NCBI RefSeq assembly: GCF_004136015.1 | Contig: NZ_CP024866.1 | Span: 4,397,523 to 4,437,900 of the forward strand | Origin: Pseudomonas sp. ACM7 | GTDB lineage: Bacteria > Pseudomonadota > Gammaproteobacteria > Pseudomonadales > Pseudomonadaceae | Reading direction: 5' to 3' | Length of the DNA stretch: 40,378 nt | In this document: in pieces, positions 17,395 to 25,579 of the stretch | How the letters are laid out: each line of letters begins with the position of its first letter | Position numbering within the stretch: the stretch's first letter is position 1 | Notes under the pieces: model-generated | Seen by the model: only the letters and a program-made list of their open reading frames with translations | Databases searched by the model: none | Told to the model about the DNA's origin: nothing | Program-made: the position numbers and the translations under genes

Positions 17395-18110
17395 CTGGCC
17401 GAGACCTTGTCATCATACTGATCATGAAGCCTCACCCATTCCATGATTTCCTCTTCATTACGCCCCTTGGGCGTGAGGTCGAGGTAGTTGTAAGCCCCGA
17501 CCAACATGTCCAGGCCGCGGGCATAAGTGGAATAGGTATGAAAAATCTCTCCCGCTTCATTGCGATAAAACACGCTGAGGCCGGGGAGTTCTTCTTCGGC
17601 GCCGTCGGATTTTTCGTAGTTGTAGGTGGCTTTGCCGGCGGTGACGTCTTCTGCTCGGGCCGAGACGCCGAAGTCGTAATTGAAGTCGCAGCCTTCTGAC
17701 GACACCCAATCGAATTTCCAGTCCATGCGTCGTTTGAAGGCCTGGAATTCGACGAACGGTGCGTGGGAAACCGCCACCACGGCGACGTCATGATGGGCCA
17801 AATGCTGGTTGGCGCCGTCGATGTGGTCGGACAGGAACGAGCAGCCGGAACAGCCCTCATCCCAGCCTTTGCCAAACATGAAGTGGTAGATGACCAATTG
17901 GCTACGCCCGCCGAACAGGTCAGCCAGTTTCAGTTCGCCGTTCGGGCCCTGGAAACGGTAGTCCTCGTCGATTTTCACCCAGGGCAGGGCGCGGCGTTCG
18001 GCGCTGAGTTTGTCTCGTTCTTTGGTGAAGGCTTTTTCGTGGGCCAGGTGTTGCTTGCGAGCGGCGAGCCATTCTTCTCGGGAGACGACGGGATGATTCT
18101 GAATGTTCAT
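17379..18110 (-). CDS. DUF899 family thioredoxin-like protein
   Basis: A 243-residue cytoplasmic protein. The start is set at 18110 because GGAG lies 7 bp upstream and the protein then begins MNIQNHPVVSREEWLAARK, the usual DUF899 opening; the longer frame to 18203 lacks family similarity. DUF899 proteins adopt a thioredoxin/AhpC-type fold. Visible hallmarks are the strand LVIYHFMFG followed by the Cys pair C87-x2-C90 (EGCSGCS), then VVAVSHAP and a FDWVSSEG.DFNYDFGV block. The C-terminus (LPGLSVFYRNEAGEIFHTYSTYARG, in two parts) is typical. The physiological substrate is unknown. It is divergent from the gene at 18288. Confidence 0.85.
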   Translation of the reverse strand: MNIQNHPVVSREEWLAARKQHLAHEKAFTKERDKLSAERRALPWVKIDEDYRFQGPNGELKLADLFGGRSQLVIYHFMFGKGWDEGCSGCSFLSDHIDGANQHLAHHDVAVVAVSHAPFVEFQAFKRRMDWKFDWVSSEGCDFNYDFGVSARAEDVTAGKATYNYEKSDGAEEELPGLSVFYRNEAGEIFHTYSTYARGLDMLVGAYNYLDLTPKGRNEEEIMEWVRLHDQYDDKVSASCCHS

Positions 18111-18287
18111 TGGGATTCTCCTGCGGGGTGCTGGGAGGTGACTTACACAGCCTAGTCGTTTGGCCAACGCCCAATTCGACATACCGCCGGTCGGTACAGG
18201 CAAAAACCTCGGCTGAACGGCTACGAACCGCGCCGGTCACACCCTATGAAGGCCATCTCACTCGCGGGCACTGGAGGTTGAATCAGG

Positions 18288-18680
18288 ATGACGACTTATA
18301 ACTGGGATTTGATTGAACGCTTGCTGCACGAGGCGCAGAACAGCGCCGGCCATAGCTTCACGCCACGGCCCTACGCCGAGCAGTACGCGGCGGAAAAAGC
18401 GGCGGAGGGCGAGACGATTGAGAACCTGGATCACCTGAAAGCGGTGGCCGGTGAGTATGAAAAGTTACTGTTGGCGCGCGGCTATATTGAGCCTCGGCCT
18501 GAGGAGCAGGGTGGCAACGGTTCGAACTACATTTTGACGCCTCGGGGCTCGAGTTTATTGAGCCTGATCGACAGCAGTATTCCGGGGAATGACCATCCGC
18601 GGCAGGTGTTGGATGAGCAGGACGATGCGCTGGATGAGGTGAGGTTTGATGAGATCGCGTCGAGGGCACAGATTGCCTGA
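18288..18680 (+). CDS. DUF2513-like small protein
   Basis: A 130-residue soluble protein starting MTTYNWDLIERLLHEAQN. The opening WDLIERLL helix, the following LK.VAGEYEKLLLARGYIEPRP segment and SNYILTPRGSSLLSLI resemble a winged-helix fold and the DUF2513 family, whose members are often encoded near mobile DNA and may bind DNA. The assignment is tentative and no function is established. A GGAGG site lies about 10 bp before the ATG. A REP-type inverted repeat follows its stop codon and may end the transcript. The C-terminal tail is acidic. Confidence 0.6.
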   Translation: MTTYNWDLIERLLHEAQNSAGHSFTPRPYAEQYAAEKAAEGETIENLDHLKAVAGEYEKLLLARGYIEPRPEEQGGNGSNYILTPRGSSLLSLIDSSIPGNDHPRQVLDEQDDALDEVRFDEIASRAQIA

Positions 18681-18686
18681 AGACGC

Positions 18687-18797
18687 GCAAATCCAATGTG
18701 GGAGCAGGCTTGCTCGCGAAAGCGGTGTGACAGTTAACTTATCGTTGCCTGACACACTGCATTCGCGAGCAAGCCCGCTCCCACATTGGATTTGCGT
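18687..18797. repeat. REPIN (class A): paired REP sequences
   Basis: GCAAATCCAATGTGGGAGCA... and its near-exact inverse face each other across a loop of about 40 bp. The core GTGGGAGCGGGCTTGCTCGC (one base changed here in the left arm) recurs at 28129 and 33119. This is the commonest REP type in fluorescens-group pseudomonads, mobilised by RAYT transposases in trans. It lies between convergent genes, where it may act as a terminator. Confidence 0.88.
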
Positions 18798-18802
18798 AGC
18801 AC

Positions 18803-19672
18803 TTAGCTCTGTTTTGCTGCCTTCAGACACTTCAAATCACTGAAATCCTTCCTCACCCCGTCGATTTTCTTCAGCAACCGCTGGCGCTGTTCCGGCGTGC
18901 TTTCGGCCATCAAATCTACAAAAAGGCCCCGTGCCTGGGCTTCGGTGCTGGCGTAGGCCTGGCGATAAGCGGGCGTCCACAAGCTCTCTCGATTGACCAG
19001 AAGCGTCTCGATGCGCTGTGGGAATTCTGGACTCTGGCGCTGCGCAACCGCCGCGCTGAACTGCTTCTGCCAGTGGGCGCGGTTAGCGATCCATTGCGTA
19101 TTCTGGTCACCCAAGGCGTTGGACCACGCAACCACGCGTAGCTGCTGGGTTGCGCTGAGCGGGCCGAGCCAATCGTTCAGGCGTTTTTCCATACGCTGGC
19201 TGCGCGCTTTGATCTGTTGGTCGAGTGACGGTTTGAGGTATTGCTCCTGGCGTTTGCGCTGGTCCTTGGCGAAGGCGTCGTTCATCTCCGCGACTTGCTG
19301 GTCATCCAGCCCCTGTAACAGCTCAATGGCCGACGGAGTAATTTCCCGGGCGGTCTGGGTGATGGCCTGTTTGGCTTCCTGGATGCGGGCTTGCAGCGCG
19401 GCGTCGGTGACCTGATTGGTCTCGACCATGACCTGCAGGCGATCCAGCCAATCGAGGTAGCCCGGCAGTTGCGTGGTGCAGTGCCAGCTCAGGTGTTCCT
19501 TGAGGCGCTCGTTGAACCAGCCTTTCTGCTCGCCGTGCATGTCCAGGTAGTCGCTGAGCGTCCACGGAATGATCACGTCGAGGTTGCGATAGGCCAGGCC
19601 CACGCGGCTGCATGCACCGAGGGCGAGACTGAGGGTGATAACGATGGCGAGACACTTCAACCAGCGCGACAT
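18803..19672 (-). CDS. DUF6279 family lipoprotein
   Basis: A 289-residue predicted lipoprotein. The N-terminus has a positive start, a hydrophobic core and a lipobox LGAC with the lipidated Cys at residue 21. The mature part is mostly long charged helices, including YRNLDVIIPWTLSDYLDMHG near the start, which is typical of the DUF6279 family found in Pseudomonas. The function is unknown; the protein is expected in the periplasm, anchored to the membrane. The TorF-type gene lies 81 bp upstream on the same strand, so the two may be co-transcribed. The stop is 6 bp from a REPIN. Confidence 0.83.
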   Translation of the reverse strand: MSRWLKCLAIVITLSLALGACSRVGLAYRNLDVIIPWTLSDYLDMHGEQKGWFNERLKEHLSWHCTTQLPGYLDWLDRLQVMVETNQVTDAALQARIQEAKQAITQTAREITPSAIELLQGLDDQQVAEMNDAFAKDQRKRQEQYLKPSLDQQIKARSQRMEKRLNDWLGPLSATQQLRVVAWSNALGDQNTQWIANRAHWQKQFSAAVAQRQSPEFPQRIETLLVNRESLWTPAYRQAYASTEAQARGLFVDLMAESTPEQRQRLLKKIDGVRKDFSDLKCLKAAKQS

Positions 19673-19753
19673 GGGCGAATCCTTTGCGAAGGCCTGGCTT
19701 TTTTTAATGGGCTTCTCTATGTGAACGCAGGATGAGCCTCGCAGTTCAGCGGA

Positions 19754-20470
19754 TCAATAAAAGGCGCGTTCGGCCTTGAGGGTGAGTAGCCCGTCGCATT
19801 GGCTGTTGTGCCCGGAATAGACGGAGCAGCTGTTGCCGCTCAGGCTAGAGTCACTGTAGATCAGGTCCAGATCGACGCCCATGAACGGGCGGGAAAGTTG
19901 CACTGACCAGTCGGTGAAACTGCCTACATACCCACCGTCGACTGACACCGGCGTGTTGAGCTGGTGGGTGGTGTATTTCATGCTGATCCCGATGCCGAAC
20001 GGCTGATTGCCGCCGAGGTCGGCGAACACGGTGCTGTTCTGTTTGTCTGGGTCGTTGCTGAAGGCTGCGCCGAATCGGCTGCCCAGAAAGGTCAGGCCAC
20101 CGAAAAGCTCCTGGCTGTCGAGGGTGTCCACTTTCGGATAGCTGTATCGGATCATGCCGACTTCGTACCCGAGGGTATTGTCGAAAGGCTGTTTGAACCC
20201 CATGTAGGAATCGACTTCAAGGTTGGCCCCTGGCGTTAAACCCATGCTCGGTGCCCATTGGCCCACGTAAAAACCGCTGTCGTGACTCAGGTCGAGACCA
20301 CCGTGGAACGAGCCGGTGCTGGAAGGTTTGACCAGCCCTTGGGCCATGCTGCGGCTGGGGGTGGTGCCGAGTTTGAGATCGAAGTCGCCCAGTTCACGCT
20401 GAAAGGTTTGCGCATTGGCGATCGAGCACGACAGCAGGGTGCCGAGCAATAGATAGGAGGGTTTGAGCAT
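19754..20470 (-). CDS. TorF-family putative outer membrane porin
   Basis: A 238-residue protein with a signal peptide (residues 1-20, ending ANA) and a mature part of alternating strands rich in Gly and aromatic residues, ending in Phe-Tyr. Segments such as GSFHGGLDLSHDSGFYVGQW, VDSYMGFKQ and YEVGMIRYSYP match the TorF/Gcw_chp pattern (TIGR02001-type). Members are small beta-barrels of unknown cargo. Two Cys near the C-terminus (in GNSCSVYSGHNSQCDG) could form a loop disulphide. An AGGAGG-type site lies about 10 bp upstream of the ATG. It probably forms a transcription unit with the downstream DUF6279 lipoprotein. Confidence 0.8.
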   Translation of the reverse strand: MLKPSYLLLGTLLSCSIANAQTFQRELGDFDLKLGTTPSRSMAQGLVKPSSTGSFHGGLDLSHDSGFYVGQWAPSMGLTPGANLEVDSYMGFKQPFDNTLGYEVGMIRYSYPKVDTLDSQELFGGLTFLGSRFGAAFSNDPDKQNSTVFADLGGNQPFGIGISMKYTTHQLNTPVSVDGGYVGSFTDWSVQLSRPFMGVDLDLIYSDSSLSGNSCSVYSGHNSQCDGLLTLKAERAFY

Positions 20471-20688
20471 GCGTCACTCCATGACAGCGAGGTGCAGGCA
20501 CTAAAAACCTACTGAAACGCTTGATCTAGACGTGTGCAAGCATACCGGCGAATGCTCGGCATCGAGGGCCGTTCGTCTATTTTTGAAATATTGATGTGTT
20601 TGGCGGGGTGTTGCGAGGAGGTTCCAGTCCAAGCGCTTCGAAGCTCAAAGCGCTTAGGGACCAGGTGACGCGGCGGATCTTGGGGAAG

Positions 20689-20877
20689 TTACTTCTTGCC
20701 CAGAGTGATCTGCTTGGACGGGCCGAACGTCTGGCCGCTGACGCCTTTGGCAATTTGCTGGATCTCGCCGCCGGACTTGAGGAACGCAGCAATCTGGTTG
20801 TTGATCGATTCGCTGGTTTCAACGGCTGGAGCTGGCTTTGCTTTGCTGTTGGATGCTTTTACACGCATGGCGGCCAT
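20689..20877 (-). CDS. 62-residue basic protein with SutA-like motif
   Basis: A 62-residue protein starting MAAMRVKASNSKAK at 20877; longer in-frame starts add unrelated sequence. The N-terminal third is Lys/Ala/Pro-rich and probably disordered. The core IAAFLKSGGEIQQI resembles the FLSRGGKVQEI segment of the RNA-polymerase-associated SutA of P. aeruginosa, and similar FL..GG.(I/V)Q.I segments occur in other small Pseudomonas proteins. A role in binding RNA polymerase or the ribosome is only a guess. It is divergent from the S1 protein gene at 21229 across 351 bp. Confidence 0.65.
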   Translation of the reverse strand: MAAMRVKASNSKAKPAPAVETSESINNQIAAFLKSGGEIQQIAKGVSGQTFGPSKQITLGKK

Positions 20878-21228
20878 TAACCTATAGAAAATTAACTTGG
20901 CCAGGCATCGTACAGGAAATACTTGACAATTGCTTGGTAAATATCCCCCCGAAATACACGGGGCAGATGAAGAATTAATCACAAGTTATTATTCTTAATA
21001 GGCCTCTAAGCTGCTGTTTTAACTAAGAACGATCGTGAAAAAATACAGTTTTCTGCTGGGCGCACAGATGCGCAAATCGCCAGAACGGCCTGACGAGCGG
21101 CCAAGCGGGTGCGGTAAAACCCAGGAAAATTAAGCCCTTCAGAGGATTTTCTTGCGCCACCGGGCTGGCCAGCGAACGCGGCCGGCAAAACCGGGTAGAA
21201 TGCCGCCCACGCAATGAGGGTATTGGAA
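20878..21228. other. Divergent intergenic region, no gene seen
   Basis: The 351 bp between two divergent genes contain an AT-rich part (about 20970-21000) and a small CCCCG...CGGGG hairpin (20947-20963). I found no promoter with acceptable -35/-10 spacing on either strand and no credible ORF. Confidence 0.5.
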
Positions 21229-22065
21229 ATGGCTTTAGTCGGGCGCTACAACAGTTTGCAAGTGGTTAAACACACTAATTTCGGTTTATATCTGGACGGT
21301 GGCGCGGATGGCGAAATCCTCCTGCCCAATCGTTATATTCCCAAAGATATTCCCAGCGAAGATGAAGATTGGCTCAACGTTTTTATTTATTTGGACAGCG
21401 ATGACAAACTCATCGCAACTACCGAAAAGCCGAAAGTTCAGGTCGGTGAATTCGCCAGTTTAAAAGTCGTTGAAGTCAACAGCATCGGTGTTTTCCTGGA
21501 TTGGGGTTTGCCGAAGGATCTGTTGCTGCCGTACTCCGAAGAAAAGCGTCAGATGACCGCCGGCGAATATGTCGTGGTGCACGTCTACCTCGACAAGCAC
21601 ACCCGCCGCATCACCGCGACGGCGCGTCTGGACCGCTACCTCGACAAGACCCCGGCCAACTACACCCCTGGCCAGGAAGTTGATTTGCTGGTTGCCGAAG
21701 CCACCGATATGGGCTTCAAGGCGATCATCAACAACAAGCATTGGGGGCTGATCCACAAGAACGAAATCTTCAAGTTCATGCGCGCCGGTAAAGAAGAGAA
21801 GGGCTTTATCAAAGAAGTCCGTGCCGACGGCAAGATCAGCCTGAGCCTGCAACCGGTCGGCGAAGAAGCCGCCACCAGCCTGAACTCGAAGATTCTCGCC
21901 AAGTTGCGCGACAACAATGGCAGCCTGCCGGTCAGCGACAAGAGCGACCCGACGGTGATCAGCAGTATGTTTGGCGTGAGCAAAGGTAACTTCAAAAAGG
22001 CCATTGGTGCGTTGTACAAGAACGGCCAGATCGTCATTCATGCCGATCGCATTGAACTGAGCTGA
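21229..22065 (+). CDS. CvfB-type S1 RNA-binding protein
   Basis: A 278-residue cytoplasmic protein. The ATG at 21229 is preferred over 21214 because GAGGG (21216-21220) lies 8 bp before it and the family starts MALVGRYNSLQV. Two or three S1-type beta-barrels follow: residues 1-65 (FGLYLDGG...ILLPNRYIP), 66-130 (GVFLDWGLPKDLLLPYSE) and about 150-215 (GFKAIINNKHWGLIHKNEIF). A C-terminal winged helix (PTVISSMFGVSKGNFKKAIG) completes the CvfB/YitL architecture. Relatives bind RNA and influence virulence regulation in Staphylococcus; the role in Pseudomonas is not defined. It appears monocistronic, with an EamA transporter gene 57 bp downstream. Confidence 0.88.
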   Translation: MALVGRYNSLQVVKHTNFGLYLDGGADGEILLPNRYIPKDIPSEDEDWLNVFIYLDSDDKLIATTEKPKVQVGEFASLKVVEVNSIGVFLDWGLPKDLLLPYSEEKRQMTAGEYVVVHVYLDKHTRRITATARLDRYLDKTPANYTPGQEVDLLVAEATDMGFKAIINNKHWGLIHKNEIFKFMRAGKEEKGFIKEVRADGKISLSLQPVGEEAATSLNSKILAKLRDNNGSLPVSDKSDPTVISSMFGVSKGNFKKAIGALYKNGQIVIHADRIELS

Positions 22066-22122
22066 CCTCGCGCCGGCCCCTGTTGCGAGTACTGCCATGT
22101 TTTGTGTTGTCGAGGTGTTCCG

Positions 22123-23055
22123 GTGAGCGCCACCCGGCGCAGCGCCGATGGGTTTGCCCTGCAAGTGATGATCGGGTTGTGCCTGATCTGGGGTATTCAG
22201 CAAGTGATGATCAAGTGGGCGGCGCCAGACATCGCGCCGGTCATGCAGGCCGCTGGGCGCTCGGGTATTTCCGCGTTGCTCGTAGGAGTGTTGATCTGCT
22301 GGAAGGGCGGCTGGGATCAAGTGGGCAACACCTGGCGCGGTGGACTACTGGCGGGCGCGCTTTTTGGCCTGGAGTTCTTCTTCATTTCCGAAGGCTTGCA
22401 ACTGACCACCGCCGCGCACATGTCGGTGTTTCTTTACACCGCGCCAATCTTCACCGCATTGGGCGTTCATTGGCTGTTGCCGAGTGAGCGTTTAAGGCCG
22501 GTCCAGTGGCTGGGGATTTTCCTCGCCTTCGTCGGGATCGCCATCGCCTTTGCCGGTGGAGTGTCCTGGGACAACCTCGATCACCGCATGTTGATGGGCG
22601 ATGCGCTGGGCGTACTGGCTGGCGCGTCATGGGGGGCAACCACGGTGGTGGTGCGCGCTTCGCGCCTGTCGGAAGCGCCGGTGACGCTGACGCTGTTCTA
22701 TCAATTGATCGTCGGTTTCGTCGGCCTGTTGCTGATCGCGATCCTCAGCGGCCAGGTCACCCACGTCAGCCTGACCACCGTGGCGGTGGCCAGTGTGTTG
22801 TTCCAGGGATTGGTGGTGTCGTTCTTTAGTTACCTGACCTGGTTCTGGCTGTTGCGCCGTTATCTGGCGGCGAACCTGGCCGTGTTTTCGTTCATGACGC
22901 CGCTATTCGGCGTCACGTTCGGCGTGGTGCTGCTGGGCGAAGAGCTGAGCTTCAACTTCGTTGTCGGCGCGGTGCTGGTGTTGTTGGGCATCACGTTTGT
23001 CAGCGCTGAGCAGTGGGTGCGCCGTCGTTTGCGCAAAGCCCTTGGGCAGAGCTGA
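22123..23055 (+). CDS. EamA/DMT-family transporter
   Basis: A 310-residue inner membrane protein with about ten hydrophobic segments arranged as two EamA repeats. GTG at 22123 is chosen because GAGG lies just upstream and the protein then starts VSATRRSADGFALQVMIG; the longer TTG start adds a poor Cys-rich leader. Features of the drug/metabolite transporter family include GLCLIWGIQQVMIKWA at the first helix, and in the second half GASWGATTVVVRASR and VSFFSYLTWFWLL. The substrate cannot be predicted. Its last 56 bp overlap, tail to tail, the MFS gene on the other strand. Confidence 0.87.
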   Translation: MSATRRSADGFALQVMIGLCLIWGIQQVMIKWAAPDIAPVMQAAGRSGISALLVGVLICWKGGWDQVGNTWRGGLLAGALFGLEFFFISEGLQLTTAAHMSVFLYTAPIFTALGVHWLLPSERLRPVQWLGIFLAFVGIAIAFAGGVSWDNLDHRMLMGDALGVLAGASWGATTVVVRASRLSEAPVTLTLFYQLIVGFVGLLLIAILSGQVTHVSLTTVAVASVLFQGLVVSFFSYLTWFWLLRRYLAANLAVFSFMTPLFGVTFGVVLLGEELSFNFVVGAVLVLLGITFVSAEQWVRRRLRKALGQS

Positions 23056-24181
23056 CCGGACGCAATAACAGACCGCCAGCGACAATCAAACCACCGCCGG
23101 CGAACACCAGCGCTGGCTGCAAACCACCACTGAAATGGCTGCTCAACGACGCCAGCAACGGCCCGCTGAGCTGACCTACGGCGAAGCACGCGGTCAGCAG
23201 CCCGGCGTTGCGCTGGGTGGCGTGGGGCGCCAGCTCCCGGGAGCGTTGCATCACCAATTGCATGCAGGCCAGGAACGGCGTGCCGCAGAGGATGACGCCC
23301 AAGGCCAGGCCTGGGCCGCTGCCCAACAAGCAGGCGAAGACCCCGGCGGCTTGCAGCCACAACGTCGCCATCAGCCAATAACGAGTGCCATACGGGTGTT
23401 GTCGACGCAGACTCACCAGCACCACCCCGATGGCCGAAGCAAGACCGAAGCAAGGCCAGAACAGATCGGCCTGCCATTGGCCATGGAACTGCGCGTTGGC
23501 CATTTGCGAGAGGAAAGTGGCCGGAATGATGTAGCCCAAACCGTACAGCCCATAGACGACGCCTAAACGGCCGATGCCATGATTTCCCGAGCCAGCGACG
23601 CTGGGTGCGGCGGCCACGGTCGTGGCCGGTTGCGGCAGGAACGGCAGAATCCCTAGTAGCATCGCCAGCCCGACGCCGGCATACACCAGCCACAAGGCTG
23701 CAGAAGTCTGCCCCAGCAGGTTCGATCCCAAGGCCAGCAAGCCCGTCAGAAAAATCCCCAGGCCCGGTCCGGCAAATACCAGGGCGCCGAGCCGTGGACG
23801 ACCGGCCGCCGCGGCCAACGGCTGACTCAACGCGGTGATCATCACCAGCACCCAGGCGCTGGCCACGCCGGTGCCGAACCGCAGCACCAGATGGGACCAA
23901 AACCCGTTGGCCCAGAACGAGGCCAACGTCAGCAATACACAGAGCCACAAACCGCCCAGCAAGCGCCGGCGGACTTGCTCGGGGCGGCGAGAGAACATCG
24001 CGTCCACCGCACCGACGAAGTAGCCGAGGTAGTTGGCCGCGGCAATCAGACCGGCGGCGGTCAGGTCAATCTGGCCTTCACTGAGCAGGTGCGGCAACTG
24101 AGGCGTGAGGGCGAAACGCCCGATGCCCATGGCCATCATCAGGGCGATGAAACTGGCGAGTAAGCGAATCAGAGGGGACAT
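23000..24181 (-). CDS. YbfB/YjiJ-family MFS transporter
   Basis: A 393-residue inner membrane protein with about twelve hydrophobic segments. The opening LMMAMGIGRFALTPQLPHLL and the pair GLIAAANYLGYFVGA are hallmarks of the YbfB/YjiJ branch of the major facilitator superfamily; the RPEQVRRR loop corresponds to the charged loop between helices 2 and 3. The substrate is not known. The divergent LysR gene about 100 bp away probably controls it, a common pairing. The 3' end overlaps the end of the opposing EamA gene by 56 bp, extending its C-terminal tail (GLCANDGAPTAQR). Confidence 0.87.
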   Translation of the reverse strand: MSPLIRLLASFIALMMAMGIGRFALTPQLPHLLSEGQIDLTAAGLIAAANYLGYFVGAVDAMFSRRPEQVRRRLLGGLWLCVLLTLASFWANGFWSHLVLRFGTGVASAWVLVMITALSQPLAAAAGRPRLGALVFAGPGLGIFLTGLLALGSNLLGQTSAALWLVYAGVGLAMLLGILPFLPQPATTVAAAPSVAGSGNHGIGRLGVVYGLYGLGYIIPATFLSQMANAQFHGQWQADLFWPCFGLASAIGVVLVSLRRQHPYGTRYWLMATLWLQAAGVFACLLGSGPGLALGVILCGTPFLACMQLVMQRSRELAPHATQRNAGLLTACFAVGQLSGPLLASLSSHFSGGLQPALVFAGGGLIVAGGLLLRPVSSAQGLCANDGAPTAQR

Positions 24182-24284
24182 GGTCTGAATTCCAGCAGAG
24201 GATCAATGACCGTCAGGCTAGGACTGATTGACTTTCTTTTAAAATGAATAATAGTGAGTAACTTGTTCTGATTTGGAGAATGGC

Positions 24285-25178
24285 GTGGAATTCAGCCAAT
24301 TGCGGATTTTCCAGGCGGTAGCGGAGGAGGGTTCCATCACCCGCGCTGCCGAACGCCTGCACCGGGTGCCGTCGAACCTGTCGACCCGGCTTAAACAGCT
24401 GGAAGAGCAACTCGGCGTAGAACTGTTCGTGCGTGAACGTCAGCGTTTGCAGTTGTCGCCTGCAGGAAAAGTCCTGCTGGACTACACCGCCAAGCTGTTC
24501 AATCTGCGCGACGAAGCTCAAGCGGCGGTGCAGGGCGGGCAACCGGCCGGAGACTTCGTGCTCGGCACGATGTACAGCACGGCGGCGATTCATCTGCCGG
24601 GGTTGCTGGCGCGTTATCACCGCACTTACCCGGCGGTGAACCTGCAAGTGCAGTCCGGGCCAAGCGGCGAATTGCTTGAAGGTTTGCTCACCGGGCGTCT
24701 CGATGCGGCGTTGGTGGACGGTCCACTGGAGCTGGCCGGTCTGGACGGCGTGCCGTTGTGTGACGAACGGCTGGTGCTGATCAGCGAGGCCGATCACCCG
24801 CCGATCCTCAGCGCACTGGATGTGGAAGGGCGCTCGGTGTTCACCTTTCGGCAAGGTTGCTCCTACCGCATGCGCCTGGAAGCCTGGTTCTCCCATTACC
24901 ACGCGGCCATGGGCCGGGCGATGGAAATCGAGTCTTATCCGGGGATGCTTGCCTGCGTGATCGCCGGCTCAGGCGTGGCGCTGATGTCGGAGTCGATGCT
25001 CGCCAGCCTGCCGGGCCGCGAAAGCGTGGCGGTGCATCCGTTGGCCGAGCCGTTTGCCAGTGCCACCACGTGGCTGATGTGGCGTAAAGGCATGGTTGGG
25101 GCGAACTTGAACGCGTGGCTTGAGCAGCAACAATTGGTCTATCCGTCGGCGCCGAGTCAGGCTCGGGCGATAGCTTGA
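24285..25178 (+). CDS. LysR-family transcriptional regulator
   Basis: A 297-residue regulator. GTG at 24285 is preferred because GGAG (24275-24278) lies 6 bp before it and the protein starts VEFSQLRIFQAVAEEGSIT, the usual LysR opening. Residues 1-60 form the winged helix-turn-helix (ITRAAERLHRVPSNLSTRLK), and the rest is the periplasmic-binding-protein-like effector domain (FVLGTMYSTAAIHLPGLL ... GMLACVIAGSGVALM). The effector is unknown. It is divergent from the YbfB-type transporter, its likely target. Confidence 0.9.
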   Translation: MEFSQLRIFQAVAEEGSITRAAERLHRVPSNLSTRLKQLEEQLGVELFVRERQRLQLSPAGKVLLDYTAKLFNLRDEAQAAVQGGQPAGDFVLGTMYSTAAIHLPGLLARYHRTYPAVNLQVQSGPSGELLEGLLTGRLDAALVDGPLELAGLDGVPLCDERLVLISEADHPPILSALDVEGRSVFTFRQGCSYRMRLEAWFSHYHAAMGRAMEIESYPGMLACVIAGSGVALMSESMLASLPGRESVAVHPLAEPFASATTWLMWRKGMVGANLNAWLEQQQLVYPSAPSQARAIA

Positions 25179-25317
25179 ACTATCGGTCAGGTATTTTGAT
25201 CAATTCAGTAACAGATCATTGCGACTTTGGGCGAGCATTGCGTAGGACTTCGGACTATTATCAGTGCGAAGTGGCTACAGAATTTTGGCCACTCGGCACT
25301 ACCCTGAAGGGGGCACC

Positions 25318-25446
25318 ATGAAAGAGAAAATCCAAAACTGGCTGCACGACCTGGGTGTTGCACTCGGTTTGATCGAACCGCCTCTGCAACCTGTGCCTAT
25401 TCGCACTGACGACGAACAACGCCGACGCCAGCCGCGTCGCAGGTAA
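25318..25446 (+). CDS. PA1414-family mini-protein
   Basis: A 42-residue protein starting MKEKIQNWLHDLGVALGLIE with a proline-rich middle and an Arg-rich tail (QRRRQPRRR). A strong AAGGGGG site lies 4-5 bp upstream of the ATG at 25318; the longer frame from 25264 has none. It matches my memory of the PA1414 family of Pseudomonas, described as strongly expressed under oxygen limitation in P. aeruginosa, with unknown function. The N-terminal half could form an amphipathic helix that touches the membrane. PA1414 also lies near gbuA in P. aeruginosa, which supports the call. A REPIN follows the stop codon. Confidence 0.85.
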   Translation: MKEKIQNWLHDLGVALGLIEPPLQPVPIRTDDEQRRRQPRRR

Positions 25447-25463
25447 CGCGTCAAGGCCTAAAA

Positions 25464-25566
25464 GATCGCAGCCTTCGGCAGCTCCTACAGGGAGCAGTGC
25501 GAATGCTGCGATTGTCCATATACCTGTAGGAGCTGCCGAAGGCTCGGGCCGCGTTCGGACGATCTT
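25464..25566. repeat. REPIN (class B): paired REP sequences
   Basis: GATCGCAGCCTTCGGCAGCT... at 25464-25489 faces the inverse TGTAGGAGCTGCCGAAGGCT at 25525-25544. The right arm carries an extra GC-rich insert (CGGGCCGCGTTCGGA) before its final GATCT. The same class is found intact at 36770-36852. It separates the PA1414-type gene from the convergent acyl-carrier-like gene. Confidence 0.85.
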
Positions 25567-25579
25567 GGCGCTCTACAGG

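Noticed and set aside
20631..20655. Two AAGCGCTT palindromes as a terminator of the 62-residue gene
   Set aside because: They can form a stem, but there is no T tract on the relevant strand and each copy is itself a palindrome, so the evidence is too weak for a feature.
22860..23948. Open frame of 362 codons on the minus strand
   Set aside because: It lies in another frame within the MFS gene and across the end of the EamA gene; the translation is Arg/Gly/Ala-rich without membrane segments.
25196..25209. Possible Anr/FNR site before the PA1414-type gene
   Set aside because: The left half TTGAT is present, but the right half reads TCAGT instead of ATCAA, so the site is not convincing despite the expected oxygen control of this family.
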